Shown: piece after piece, positions 11,620 through 24,725 of the stretch
How the letters are laid out: every line of letters starts with the position of its first letter
Numbering within the stretch: position 1 is the stretch's first letter
Assembly: GCA_027943335.1 (NCBI GenBank)
Contig: BSBK01008428.1
Location: forward strand, 1,233,501 to 1,297,500
DNA length: 64,000 nucleotides
Direction of reading: 5' to 3'
From: Chamaecyparis obtusa
Lineage: Eukaryota; Streptophyta; Pinopsida; Cupressales; Cupressaceae
Notes under the pieces: generated by a model
Told to the model about the DNA's origin: nothing
The model's input: the letters and a program-made list of their open reading frames with translations, nothing else
Database searches by the model: none
Program-made: the position numbers and the translations under genes

Positions 11620-12190
11620 CACTTAAAACACCCACACTCATACTCCACCACAAACACTGCAACCAAGAACCAACTACTACTTGCACCAGAAAGGATCGAC
11701 AAGGAAAATGATGCCCAAAATAGAGAGGAGGAAGGCGATAAGTACAATAATGCACAACCTCTGAAAACACTCACATCCTTCCACAACCCACAACCCACAA
11801 CCCTGCAACCAAGAGCCAAGTACCCATCCAAAAAAGAAATAGGAGGGTAAAAGGGACCCAACAAAGACAAAGGAAGGGGAAGGGGGAACTCATCAAAGTC
11901 CATCCTCTTAAAACACTCACACCCCTCCACTTCCAACCACACTTGAGCCAAGAGCCAACCCCCACTTGCAGGATAGCACAATAGCAAGGTAATAGAAGCC
12001 CAACACAAAGAGAAGGGAAAGAAGAGCATGAGCACAATAAAGCACAACCTCTTGAGACGCTTATACCCAACTACCACCAGCAACACTGCAACCAGACACC
12101 ATAAAACACCTGCTCCAAGAAACAAAAGCATCAAAGTGAAGGACACCCAGCACAAAAGGAGGAATACAAAAGGACCGAGATCATGAAAGC
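11620..12190. repeat. ~144-bp tandem repeat, four diverged units
   Basis: Phrases of the form CTCTTAAAACACTCACACCC followed by CTGCAACCAAGAGCCAA begin at about 11620, 11759, 11905 and 12049 (spacings 139, 146, 144). Each unit continues with an AATAGAAGCCCAACAC/AGAGAAGGGAA-like stretch. Because the period is close to a multiple of three, long frames stay open on both strands, including 264 codons on the minus strand (11433-12227). That frame translates to leucine/cysteine-rich sequence repeating about every 48 residues. I treat the frames as a consequence of the repeat rather than as genes. Confidence 0.7.
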
Positions 12191-12990
12191 TCTTCATCTT
12201 GGAAAAATTAGTCCCAAATAACTTCACCGGCTATACACCCAAGAACCCTAACACCCAAGAAAAGATGCCACCCAAAACAGCCACAAGGGCTTTTTCCACA
12301 AACTCAAAACTCATCTTCCAAAGAGCCGAAGATGCAACACAATCCTGCCCACAAGAAGGGGCAGGCCAAGACTGGATGCCATCACTGAGGACATCAAAAA
12401 CCCACCAAAGAAAAGTATCGTCTCCCACAGAACGTAAAGAAAAGAGAATCCACCAAACGCAAGAAAGAAGGCATGGAAGCCCAAATAGGGCATAGCACAG
12501 CCACTCTTCAAAAACACCAGCCCTGGAGCTCAAATCTGGCAAGAACTAGGTCCACACTTGAAAGAAGGCATCCAGGAAGAAACGTAGCCAACTCTCTCAA
12601 ACCACCGAAAGAAACCTCTGGCAGAAAGCAGTCAGAAACATAGCCACTAGCAGCTGCAAGGCAGGAAAGCCCTTCCTCTGCATACAGTTCACCCAGGTCA
12701 AAGCAGACCCTCAGGGCCGCAGCACCACCAAAGGGCAGAAAAATGGGCCCAGTCGGAACTCCTAACATAGAAAAAACGCCAGCAATAGGGCATACCAGCA
12801 ATGCCAAAATGGGGGCAGAGGAAAGCCAGAGGAGAACCATACACATTCCCTCAAAACTCCTAACCCCAGAAAGGATGGATGCCCCATGCAAAATGCAGGA
12901 CATCACAGCTGACCCTTGCCCGTCGTCATCGTCATCCGGATCTCCTTCCGAGTCTCCATCTGCAAGTTCGCAAGTGCCTGAAATCCTAAT

Positions 12991-15153
12991 GCCACTCCCT
13001 TTCCTGCCTCTCTCCCATTCTAAAAGCTTTGAGTTGTTAATTTATTGGTGTGGCAAACAACATAAGTGCTTTTTATTTCCAGTAAATTTAACTCTTCTAT
13101 ATCCTCGTTAGTTTTAGGAAGATTTCCACTCAAATTAAATTTGTTCTATTATTCATATCTGATTAACTGGAGGCTGTAGCCACATTTTCTGGTAGTTTTA
13201 TCTTACACAATTCAATTCTGTTGAATTTTCAATCATTCTGAATTAGAAGATTTTTCTCATGAGTGAATTTTTATACAAATGGACTTAATATCTCTGTCTA
13301 GCCTTTCAAAAATTTCCATAATATCAATGCAGTAAAACTGAAGCAGAATATAAATGCTATGCGTGGAACCCTACAAATAGCCTACGGCTTCACTACTTTG
13401 CTCATTGCCCTTATACATGTCTACATACAAAGTCTGAACAATGCCATTAAAACTTGTTTAGATATCATATGTACAGGTTAAGAGTTATTTATACAACAAA
13501 TTAATTTAACAATATTGTCCTTAATTATTGCTGATCACTAGTCTCATTAACATTAACTTCGCATCCTTGCTGCTTACTTGGAGGACTGGAGAAAGATTCA
13601 CAATTCCTCAATATTTACACATATCTTTCCCTTACTAAGCAAAATTTCACAAGACTGCCTTGGTTCAACCGATGCAATGAATTTCCACCCTTACCATTAT
13701 ATGTATACATTCTAGCTCTGGCTTGCTATGCATCTAAACTTTATTATCACTTGACAGTAAAGAACATTGTTGTTCATTTAAATGTTTTGTTAAAAGTATC
13801 CGTCACCGTGCACACTATATGGGGAATGGAGTTTTAGCTATGCAATAGCTCATAACATTAAAACTAAATATGGCTTATTATTTATTTTTCTTTAAAATTA
13901 TTTCTTCAGCAAGCATAAAATGTTAGAAACTAGTGGATAATATTCTTATTTGCTTTAATTATCTTTATAAAAAATGTTTAGAAACTGCATTTAAAGTGTA
14001 ATAATAAGGTAATTGATATAGCATAAAATGGGAATTATCTGCACAATCTCAAAATTATATGAACATTATGACATCAACTGCTATACTATTTGAATTGTGT
14101 TAAGCATTACAAATGATATAAAGTCCTTCCTAGTAGAACACTTCATATCAGAAAATTAAGTTTTAATTATAAAATAAGATGCTCGCTCTGTTAGATGCTA
14201 GATCAAGGTCTGCCAAACATGATGCTCCTGTACCTTTTAGTTCCTTTAATTTACATTCAAAGCTCAATTATAACAAAAATCAATAGCTTCATTTGTCTTG
14301 CATCATTCTTCAAATAAATGCAGCCAATAAAATTTCATAAGTACATGCAACAGTATCATAGCAGTAAAATACTAGTTTCCAATGATATCCAGTTAACTAA
14401 TGAAATGGCTAGTGCTGAGACCCAGTAAATATGAACTATTAGTTCGTGAAAACCAAGAAACAAGTTGAGATGTTCTGTGCTCTGGAAAAACGATGATATA
14501 TTTACAAGATGGTATTGGTGCATTATGCCAAGCTTATTACACAAATCTATTTGTGACCTCACGACTAAGTCATTTTATTAGTACTTTTGTGTTGAGGACT
14601 GAATATGGATTTGCCCCAACCATATTATATTTATGTTCTGAAGTGATGCTTAATTATGAAATTAACTTTGCTTGACTAATTATTTGAGGTTCTACATTCT
14701 TATGGAGGCTTGTCAAAGAGCACTTTGGCCTTCAAATTTTATGGCCAAGTGGCACAATAGCCTTCAAGGATGAGAAAAATTATAAACATGACCTCTACAC
14801 ATTTTCTTTGCCATCTACTCCTCACAAATATTATAGAGAACAACCAAGTGTTCTATCATATATCAGTGTGCTGAGCTGGTATGTGAGTCCAAAAAGCATA
14901 GCAGATCTGTTATAAATTTTCAGACAAGGGTGGAAGGAAGCATGTATTGAAAGTACACCAGCATCATACCAGTTTTTTTATGATGCAAAATGATTCATCT
15001 ACTTTCTCTTGATCGGGTGAATTTAGTAAGCAGACAATTCATAAGCCTGATCCAAAACTGATTCTGATAACAACTGAGTTGGAACTTGATAAGACCAGAC
15101 CTTTGTCCCAGAAGATCTTGAAACAGTCAAGCCAATAACCTTTGTTTAGGAAT
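12991..15153. other. Intergenic and 3' flank of F-box gene
   Basis: AT-rich sequence with no convincing gene. The few hundred bases below 15154 presumably contain the 3' UTR of the F-box gene. No repeat element was recognised. Confidence 0.4.
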
Positions 15154-17348
15154 CTAGAATGAATTCATCTCCAGAAGATATGTCCTCCGCTTTGCAAGAA
15201 GGTTGGCTGCAGTCTTGAATGGTCCCTCAAAAGCGCCAACCAAAAGTCCATCAGTTTCCATGCAGAGTGGATGATCACTAGGGCGGATTGCAACCAGGGT
15301 TGCACCCTTTAAAACCATTCCACATGGGAGCTCAAGAGATGGCGAATACCAAAGTTTCATGTTGAGTGCAGGGATTTGGGTTCTGTTAGATGAAGCAGAT
15401 ACGATTAGAGGTTTTTCACAAAATTCTTCCAACTGGTTTTTGTTCATGCACAATACTCCCTGTCGATCAGAGTCGGTAAGAACAAGAGTTTCCAGGGTGG
15501 GGTGCTCTGATATGATATGCTGAAGAAGATAATGTCTTGCAGAAGCAGCAATGAGGGAGCTGATTGTCCAAACCACTCTCAGTTTCAACTTCAGGCCTCC
15601 ATTTGTGTAAAAGGACTCAGTTACATTTCCAGTGTCTTCATCGTCTGAAGCTCCATTTTCTACATTGAAATTGCCATTCAGATTGGTATCAGATGTCCCA
15701 AATAAAAGATAAGAAACAAACTAAAATATGATATTGAAAATTTTATGCCTAACTAATATACTGAAAGATAAGATGAACTTCTAAATGCAGAAGGGGAGGT
15801 TAGAAATAGAGCCCCTTATATTGCACCTACTTCCTTTTGGATCTGAACACCATAGAAAATACAAACAGCTTTTCACCCTCTCCCTAGAACCCACTTAAAT
15901 TGTTACAGTATCTTACACACCATCATAGGTCACAGACTGAATGGAAACATACAAAAACTCAAGATTGTCTATCTCCAAAAACTAAGTCCTTGTATTGCAC
16001 ATGTTTTCTAGAATTTGTGACCAACGGCAATAAATGAACAACATTCACAGAAAGAATCTTCAAAAACTTAAACAATCACTCTTAATTTTTATAACTTCTC
16101 ACAGGAATGATCTCTGAAATTAAGGGAACAATTCACTTAGAATTCTGACAGTGTATATATTGTTTCACAAACAACCAGGCATAGCGCTCCAAAACGAAGT
16201 CTAGTGCTACGATTGTAAATCATAGTGATCTTGAAATTTTTACAAAATTAATCTCAACACCTACAAATAGTTGCATAAACAAATTATTTAAAGATCTTAT
16301 TTTCACCATTCTAACACAAGCTACCTTCAAAGCCCAGAGAAACAGACATGTTAACCAAGGATTATCACGTTCGTTCGCCAAACCAAGCATAATAACCACT
16401 CGGAATAAAAAACCCATCCACCCCAAATTTCATGATGTTTAAGCCAAAATCCGTGTGCTAACTAACGATTATCATGTTCACCAAAGCTAGCCTGATTACC
16501 ATTCGGACTTGGAGTACGGCCACCTCAAGATTTGATGACAAGTAAACTAAAATCGCAGAAACAGCTACACCTAAATTCTGACAAGATTCCTTATTGGCAG
16601 GAAAATTACTCCCAAACTCGTTCGGACAAAACCTTTTCCAAGTAAAAAATTTGGTGAAATTGCTCATCCAAAACATCATCACATCTCACATATAATCCAA
16701 AAATTAAATCAAACATAACAAACTAGAAATAAACCCCTAGAAGAAAAATAAAAAATTATTTTAATTTCGAGTGCCCAAAGATCAATTCTTACCTTGAAGA
16801 AGGGCTAACTTCTCCAAATCACAGTTCTGATCTCTCTTATCCTTGGCAGGATTTAAAACCGAAGAAGCTCCAAGAATAACACAGCTCTCTAGAGTCGTCC
16901 CAAACTCTGCCTTCCACTTAAGCAGCACGCCATCTTCAATACCCAGTTCTCCACCAGGCAGTTCAATCCTCAGATTTTGAACCTCTTTGAAACTCTTCAA
17001 AACTTCACCAGGAGAATGATGGGAAACCTCAGGAACCATGGACTTTTTCGGACCCAAGAAACCTTGCAAAGCCTGTAATGGCCTAAAAACACCACCTGAC
17101 ATAAATCTCATTAGGTTGCTCCAAATCCCCCTGTTCTTGGTACTGCTGCCGCCGCTGGTTTCTTCGCTTGATATCACACAGTCCACCTTAACAACTACAT
17201 TTTGTACTTGTAGGGCTGTGCTACGGAACCTCTTTGATACAGCGCAACACCGACCTAGGGCCTTGATATCACCAAATTTGTTGAAAATTACAAGCAAAAC
17301 TGAATCGGGGAGCCTCTCAAAATGGTCCATAGATCCATTGAATCCCAT
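15154..17348 (-). CDS. F-box protein, AUF1/AUF2-like (two exons)
   Basis: Exon 1 runs from the ATG at 17348 to 16793 and ends CTTCAAG before GTAAGAATT. Exon 2 is best placed at 15659-15154, after an acceptor ending TTTCAATGTAG. This joins in frame (556+506 nt) to give about 353 residues. An acceptor 15 bases further on (TTCAG, exon from 15644) also keeps frame. Residues ~8-50 form an F-box (LPDSVLLVIFNKFGDIKALG, then CCAVSKRFRSTA). The end has LRVVWTISSLIAASARHYLL and a C-terminal LEMNSF, which match my recollection of Arabidopsis AUF1/AUF2 and the At1g30200/At4g18380 group. F-box proteins are substrate adaptors of SCF ubiquitin ligases, and AUF1 is reported to affect auxin transport and root responses. 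No inactivating change is seen. Exon 2 start is the main uncertainty. Confidence 0.85.
15660..16792 (-). other. Intron of the F-box gene
   Basis: The donor is a strong CAAG|GTAAGA at 16793/16792. Several acceptors lie near 15645-15722. The one at 15721 (ATATTTTAG) would put exon 2 in the wrong phase after exon 1, so the acceptor at 15660 is preferred. The ~1.1 kb between is AT-rich and holds no recognisable element. Confidence 0.65.
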
Positions 17349-20300
17349 TTTTGGATCAATGTATCAAGTATCTTATATACCAAGCAAACCTTCGATGCCT
17401 CTTCAAAGCAACACACTTCCTTTCAACTTACCTAGATATCTACAGTTACAACCTAGCGGTAGAACAGAAAATCTTAAACCATGAGAATCGAATATAGCTT
17501 ACACTCTATTTTAAATCTGTATGCCTGTAGGAACAATCATGTAAACAAATAAATACAGTATGATCTACAAAATATACCAATTTGATCTGTTCAAAGTCTT
17601 ATCTATCACTCAATTTCATAACTTCAAAGATGATTACCCAAAACCATGTTGCCTTGAAAAGCTCTCAAAAATTCATTTGAGTTCTAATCTTCAACTGCTC
17701 TTCAATCCCATGCGTTTTTAGATTCTGTTGAAATACACCCACATCATCCTGACTCAGAAGAACATTTCTATTGGCCCATTCCAAATTAAAATATCTTCCA
17801 ACAAACATTCAATTCCAGGCCACATTTATCCGAAGATACTAAACCCAACTTAATATAGAAAAAGTACCACAAACGTATTCAACTGCAAATCTTCGCCACT
17901 GATCTGGAATTTCCTCAATCTTTTAGTCCAAATGCTTATCCACTTTCTTGCATTCTTACAGCATCTTCCACGATATCCAATCCCGTTCTATCTCCCGAAT
18001 ACCAAATCTTCCTCTCACACCATACAGTCTGACAACTTTCCCTCCCAATCCCGATCCACACGACTCCCAATCCAGCCCAAAATCTCAAAACTCCTGAAAA
18101 TTTTCCTTACTTGACCACTACGCCTCAAAAACCAGCAGAAACACAATTCACCACACTTCAAAGCTTCAATGATTTGTACTGTTTCTTTTGTGGGTTTTTT
18201 CTTTCATTCAATCTAGACAATTTTTCCATTCATTATAATCTATTCAAAAACACTCATTCCTCTGATTTCTCTTCGACGCCACCTCGTTTTATTCAATCAA
18301 TCCTCAAAATTTTACAGCAGCCGCAACTTTAAGAAGCTTCTTCCAATTCCATACCAAATCTTCATCATTTCTCCATTACCATGGATCCAAAGACCATTTC
18401 AGACAACGCCCTACTCAATTTTAGCACAAAATATCTGGATCCAGACCAATCCTAAGCATATAACTATATATTACAGTTTGTTAGCTTACTTCTAAGGCAT
18501 TCTAGACCATTCCTACTGATTTTTGGCTCACTAAACGTGGATTTTAATGATGATTCAGAGGAACAGATGTGCAGGACTGCAGATCTGCTTCATCACGGTG
18601 CATTTATTCGATTTTTGTGGGGACACACCCACCTCTTGAGCTTCCCCGTGCTCCTTCTCCAACGCCTGCAAAATCCAAAAAGAAAAAGGAAAATAATTAT
18701 CCCATATGACGTCAGCATCCACCTCGCTCAGAATCAACCAACCCTCGTTAAACCAAGGTTTGATGTCTTTAAGTAGATTATAACGTCTATATTTAAATTA
18801 AAAGTCCTTTTCAATTAAGCTGTCATTAGTAAGATAAATTAATCCACCAAAAACTTCCAAGATAGGGCTGATTCAATTAAAATAAACATTTTAATTTCAA
18901 TTCCAAATAAATTTAAATATACTAATTCCAACTAAGTTCCTTCTACATTACACTTACGTTGTGATTACTAAACTTTTTTATATTTAAATAATAGTCCATC
19001 AAAAATTAAAATAAAAAATAAATAGTGTACTCATTTCTAAACTTTTATAATTTACATATTTATGTTTGAATTTATTTTGTTAATTTTTAATAAAAATTAA
19101 AAAGCCTGCTTTTAATGTTTTCTTTGTTGGTATTGGTTTCTAAAATAATGTACGTGCATTGGATTCTAAAGTGATTATTTTTAGGGTTCATAGGAAATAT
19201 TCTATATGACCTAGGGGATACTAAAAAGTGATGAGGCATGAGTGGTTGTGGGGATACTTATATGGATAGAAATATCTATTATTTATCATTTTGTCTTTAT
19301 GTTTGTTTGGGTGATATCATGTGACCCCATGAAAAAACCCTAACTAGCATGAATCCCTTGTAAATAATTGTCATCTTAGTTCTTTTTAGTTACAATTAAA
19401 ATTAATTTGGGTTAGTTTTTCTCTTTCATAATAGTTAAATTTTTAAATTGTTCATATGTATATTATAGCTTAGTTTATTTAGGTGTAGACAATCAAATAA
19501 AGGGTATAGATTTTTGAAAGTTGGAAAGGGCTTTACTATTTTAGGAGGGAAGTAAGTTTAAGGTTAAGTCATAAAATTTTGATATTTTTTTGGTTGGTAT
19601 GATTAAAAGACGTATGAGAGTTAGAAACACCATTTTCGTTAGATAATAATAATTTTTAAATAAGAGGTAAATTCTCAATAATCAATGAGTATGATCATTT
19701 TATTCTTAAGAAATTTAGTACCTAAAAGGAATATTATCATTTAAAAATTAGATGAAATATATTTATTTTTTTATTTTTATTGATAAAGTAGAATACTCAC
19801 TTTAATTATTTGTCAAATGTGTGAGCTTTTAAGAAGAACAAAAATGCCCTAACAAAAGAATGGGTTCACAACCAAACAACTCAATGATAGAATAAAACTA
19901 GAGACAAGAATCTTCAACTTGAACACAAATCCAAAATGCTAGCTCATAAGATTATAGCCTACACTCAAGACATTATGGATAAGGGAGAGCCAAATGCTAG
20001 AAACATTTCTTAAGAGGTAATATGTCTCATACATAAAAAGCCACATAATGCATTGATTTTTGTGTTATGGACAAATTTTAGCACTTATAGAGAATACAAA
20101 AACCATTTGAAATTAAGTTGGTCTTAAAATGGAATACTTGATACAATTTTTGTTTTTGTTTTTGTTTTATATGAATAGTCCTTTCCATTAATTTAGTAAT
20201 AAAGGTACATATTCACACAAAAAAAGTTGGGAATATGAAATCACCTCAAGAGATATCAAGGGGACTCAATATAAACAACAACAAGAAGGGCCAAACCCAA

Positions 20301-20983
20301 AAACTAACTCCACATCAAGCAGCTAAAGAAGTACTAGCATAATTCAATTTTAAATAATATGTCAATTAGATAGCACTTTAACAGTAAAAGAAAAAATATG
20401 CAAATTATGTAATGTAAAGTGAGAATTTAAAATAAAGTATATTTCATTATTACATTTACTTATTATATAATAATTATGTGTATGTCTATCATAATTACAA
20501 CTTAGTTAATGGAAGTTTAAAAAATAAGACAATCAAACAAATCTTGAATATCTTATTTTGAATTTAAATATACATTGAGCAATACTTTTCAAAGTGTGAC
20601 CATAAAAAAAGTTTGGAATATCTTATTTTGAATCTAAATATCCATTGAAAAAATAATTTTATAAGCAAGACTTTAGCATAAAAATATTTAAAACCAAGGC
20701 AAAAAAGTAAATCTTAATATAATATTCTAAATGTTAACATCCATTAGAGCAATAGTTTCAAACAAGTGAGGGCGTGATTGGACATGTCAATTGAGATTTA
20801 AAATCATCCTACATATTTTTATTTTACTTCAAATTTGTGGACTAACACTTAATATTTTGATTTGTTAATGATTTTCCACTTTCTTTTACAACACATTCAA
20901 ATATTCCAAAGATATTGAAGGTTAGCCTTGACAAAAATAACTACAAGATCAAAATTTGCACCTCAATAATAATAACTTCAAGT
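17349..20983. other. F-box gene upstream region and AT-rich intergenic DNA
   Basis: The DNA just above 17348 should carry the promoter and leader of the F-box gene, but no core motif stands out. From 18780 onward the sequence is very AT-rich with runs such as TTTAAATAATAG and no coding potential. No mobile element was identified. Confidence 0.35.
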
Positions 20984-21191
20984 CAATGTTGTTTCTAGAT
21001 TAGATTGTGTAGCAATTTTTTCACATCAACATTTTTTGTGATCTAATGATCTCTACTATCTTGATGATGGATCACAGAGTGAGATATTTTGTGATCTTAT
21101 GATCTTTTCTATCTTGATGATAGATCACAGAGTGAAATTCAAAATATTGACGCAAAAGACTACTACACAATATATTCCAAAAACAACATTG
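20984..21191. mobile_element. Foldback (MITE-like) element, copy 1
   Basis: The ends CAATGTTGTTT and AAACAACATTG are perfect inverted repeats, and the inverted similarity extends inward ~50 bp (GATTAGATTGTGTAG against CTACTACACAATATATTCC). Between the arms an internal phrase CTATCTTGATGATRGATCAC is present twice. Arms and core resemble the stronger hairpins at 27516-27733 and 31834-32053, so all three are read as one family. No clear target duplication was seen. It carries no coding capacity. Confidence 0.6.
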
Positions 21192-22094
21192 TTTAGAATT
21201 ATGGATTGTGGAAATCTAATACCATTGATAATTTTAATATCAAAATTTACAACAAATATATTCATAAATGGCTTTGTGTAAATACTTTTATACAATTGGT
21301 CTAGAACCTTTTTAGTCATCATTATTGTTATTAATATTGTGTAAGTAATCAACCAATGGGACATGGTCCAAAGGTACTTGTCATATGTCCTTTTGTTAGA
21401 TGTAGCTCAATCATGGGTATGAGAGATAATGGGTGAGGTATGTGGAATTACATACTTCTTAATTATTATTTTATTGTTGAAGGAAGATGATAAAATTACA
21501 TAACAAATACATAGCAATCCAAAAGGATTGCTTGATAACAAATAAGAAAAGATACTACATCATAAAAATAACAGTCCTAAGGAAGTACACTAATTATACA
21601 ATACAAACAACTAGACCAAACTAAGAGGTTGAATAATCATTACAAACCAGCTCACAAGTTGAATAAACCAGATGCATGTTGTTCACATAGACTACCTTTG
21701 GAATGAAGAATCATGATTGTTTTAGGCTTGAAACTTGAGGAGCCTATGAAGTTGTCTAGAACATTTCATCTCTCCTTCTTGAAGTTGCAAAAATTGATAC
21801 TTTATCTCATCCAACTGTCTTTTGTATCTAGCACCATCTTTATGCTTGATCTTCAATTGTGAACATAAAAAAAATAGTTCAAAAAAATGTCTGAGTAAAA
21901 CACTAGAATATCTACTTTTTGATGCAAACAATGATTAGAAAACAATGCTCAAAGTCTAATTTTCTAAATATGTAACAAAATACATCGCCTCATAGAATTT
22001 GTAGCACATTTTTATGAAGACCAAACCCAAAAATTGCTTCCTTCCATCTTAAAGTATGATAGAAAACAATAGGAAAATGATTAAATATGAGGTT

Positions 22095-22289
22095 TCATTT
22101 CATTTTTCCTCTAGGACAACTCCAAAAGATATGGTTCAAGTTTTCAAAATGATGACAAAATAAACATAAAGTTACTTGCAATGACAAGTATCCGTGGTTA
22201 TCTCCAACATGCAATTTTTGATGTAAAATTTTCCAAGACAAAATTTCAGCATTTGCCTCAACCTTAGTTTTCCAGATTTGTGAGCTCAA
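22095..22289 (-). pseudogene. LINE-A C-terminal zinc-binding region (zf-RVT)
   Basis: The frame reads IWKTKVEANAEILSWKILHQ, then LCLFCHHFENLNHIFWSCP. The pattern W-K-(x)-K-(x)-F/L-W with C-x2-C-x4-E-N-x2-H-x2-W-x-C is the zinc-binding domain that follows reverse transcriptase in plant LINEs. It is a fragment of the decayed element. Confidence 0.8.
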
Positions 22290-22899
22290 TTTAAGCTATT
22301 TCTTTTCTATAAGCCTACAATTCTATTTTCTATTAAGTCATGGGTTTAACTTCAAAATCGAAAGAATCTACAAGTAGATTTCTTTGAGGGAAACAAGAAA
22401 AAGGATATTTTCCCAACCATATTTAGTTCTTGAAGACACTACGTTGCAAAGGAGTACACAACTTCATAAGGAGTTCCATAGGGACCAATGATTTGCCAAA
22501 AATACTAAACCCTTTAATTTTGTTATTTAAAGCTTGGAATCTTGCAAGTTGGACCAGTTAAGGGAGTTCAAGTCCTAGATATCATTAAAATGTTTCACCC
22601 CCTTCTTGAAAAGATATCTAGCCTATTTGGGAAAATTGACAGCCAATGGTTTCTCATGATATTGTATAAGCCTGATCCACCAAATAGAAGAACAAGAAAA
22701 GTTAAAACCATGTTGTAACGAGTTCCTCTTCCAATCCAAACAATTAAAAACTAACTTCCAAGCCTTCCAAATCGATTGTAATGGAAAGGATCCTTTAATG
22801 CAAAAAAAATGAGCAAGTAAAATCTTATCTAGCCGACCCGCATTATGCTACCTATTATTCATATCATCAAGAACAATTCTATTTCATACCAATATATTC

Positions 22900-24250
22900 C
22901 ATGGTTCATCTCCTAGTATAGCTCTTATTATCCATTTGGTAGGCAAACAAATCCCCTAAGTCTTAGGATCCAAGAGACCCAACCCTCCTATATGCTTTGG
23001 TTGAATATAATGAAGCCAAGAAGAAGACCTAAAGCTTGCTTTGCCATCCCAATTTATCAACACAAATTATTGGATAAGTTTTTAAGGTCCTCATAACATT
23101 TTTTGGAGGGCACGCAACAAGAAGAGTAATAAACATGAGAGGCTAAAAAGATCCAATTGACCACTTGTATTTTACTATCTAGTGAAAGATATTTATTGCC
23201 CCAATTAAAAATTTTGTTCTTTAGTTTTGTGAGAAACCAATTCTACATATCATAAAGAGAAACCCCCAATCCAAAAGAAATACCAAGGTAATATGTAATT
23301 TAGCCATGTTTAATTTGTTTCCATTGACTAGGAATCCACAATGGCACCTCATCAAGATGGATCATCAAAAACTTAGTTTTATGATGAGCTAGTTGAGAGC
23401 CCAACAAAGAGCAATACAAATCCAATACCTCCAACACATGTTTAAATTGAGATTAAAAATTCTAGATAAACAATAGACTTTCATCAACAAAGTGATAATT
23501 AATGATGACTAAATTGTTTGGGATAGACTGTATTTTACCAAAAGATAGTTGAGGGCACATTAGTAGCTAACACATATAGAAATGAAGATAAGGGACAACC
23601 TTGCCTTATTTAGCATTGTAAAGGAAATGGATAAGATAGTGCATTATTGAACCTTAATTGAGTATTGGAATCTTTACATAACATTTGAACATGCTTACAA
23701 ATTTTGGGACCAAACCCTAACCACTGCAACATCCTTTTAATAAAACCCCATTGCATTCTATCATAAGCTTTATCAAAGTCTAGATTAACCAACAAAGCAT
23801 TTTGCCTTGATTATTGAGCCCATTCACATGTCACCCACAATAAAATTAAATTATCCAAAATGAATCTTCCATCAAGGAACCCGGTTTGTTTGGGTCTAAC
23901 TATCATCTTGGTCACTGGTTTGATCCTATTAGCTAAAGCTTTTGGAATGATTTTGTAAGAAGTGTTGAGAAATGTGATAGGTCGCTATCCAGATATGTAA
24001 TCTATATTTTTCTCTTTAAGAAGAAGTTTTATTAGGACTCTATTAATATTTGGACCCAAGGACCCTTCATTTATAGCTTCTAGGTATACTAAATATAAAT
24101 CTTCCTTAATATGTTGCCATAAGGTTTGATAAAATTCAATCAATAACCAATCAACTCTAGGACTTTTATTAGGGGCCATAGAAAAAATACCATGTTCTAA
24201 ATATTCAATAGAGAGGTCTCGATCAATAAAATGATTTTATTCTAGATCAA
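22900..24250 (-). pseudogene. LINE-A reverse transcriptase, degenerate
   Basis: Fragments in several frames carry reverse transcriptase landmarks: NKSPRVDWLLIEFYQTLW near 24170 (first palm region), LVNLDFDKAYDRMQWGFI near 23790 (catalytic Asp motif A), and a QTGF/DGRFILDNL-like stretch near 23870. The F-A-D-D catalytic box reads F-V-D-E at about 23480-23491, so one catalytic aspartate is lost. Frameshifts and stops separate the pieces. Confidence 0.85.
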
Positions 24251-24725
24251 CCTTCCTCAATATGACATTTTCAAAGATATCTTCTAAAACCAATTGCACA
24301 TCTTGTCAATGCTTGTCTTCCCTAAATATTTTCTCATAGAAAACCTAAAACACTTTTTGGATTTATTTCGAGTTTAAGTGCACATGGCCTTCCTCATTGA
24401 ATATATATCCAATGAACTCCTTTTTATGATTTTAGTTTAAGTACTAGAAGAAGTACTTGGAACCTTTATTTCCTTGTTTAAACAAGTGCAATCTAGCTCT
24501 GATTTTGTCTCCTTGCCCCCTATAATGATCAAGATTATGAATTTGTGTTTCAATGGAAGCTATGGAGGATTAAATAGTTATATTGTTTGAATTAGAGTTC
24601 AATAACTTTCTATGTGGTTCAAGTTTCCCTTATAAATATTTTTCTTTCCTTTCCCACTGCCATGCTAATCTTCTGTCGAATGGGTGTAAAAATTTAGCAC
24701 ATCTGGAGATAGCTAATTGCCACAA

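Larger units (their letters stand above)
11040..12990 (-). mobile_element. LINE-like retroposon remnant without RT
   Basis: On the minus strand the segment ends with a motif I associate with plant LINE 3' ends (AAAGGCTTTCGGGTCCCTTC, then AAAACCT), followed by an A-rich tail TTAATAAAAAATAAATT near 11040. At the other end (12990-12890) the minus strand encodes an acidic run (SEGDPDDDDDG-like) of the kind seen at the end of a LINE ORF1. No reverse transcriptase or endonuclease motif is visible between, so this would be an internally deleted or non-autonomous copy. It is richer in G+C than its surroundings. The middle is occupied by a 144-bp tandem repeat. The family assignment comes from memory of plant LINE tails. 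Confidence 0.45.

Noticed and set aside
11433..12906. Leu/Cys-rich minus-strand proteins (264, 103 and 132 codons)
   Set aside because: They overlap long plus-strand frames, follow a 144-bp repeat, and show no domain; best explained by base composition and repetition in a retroposon.
17038..17484. 148-codon plus-strand frame
   Set aside because: It is the antisense shadow of F-box exon 1.
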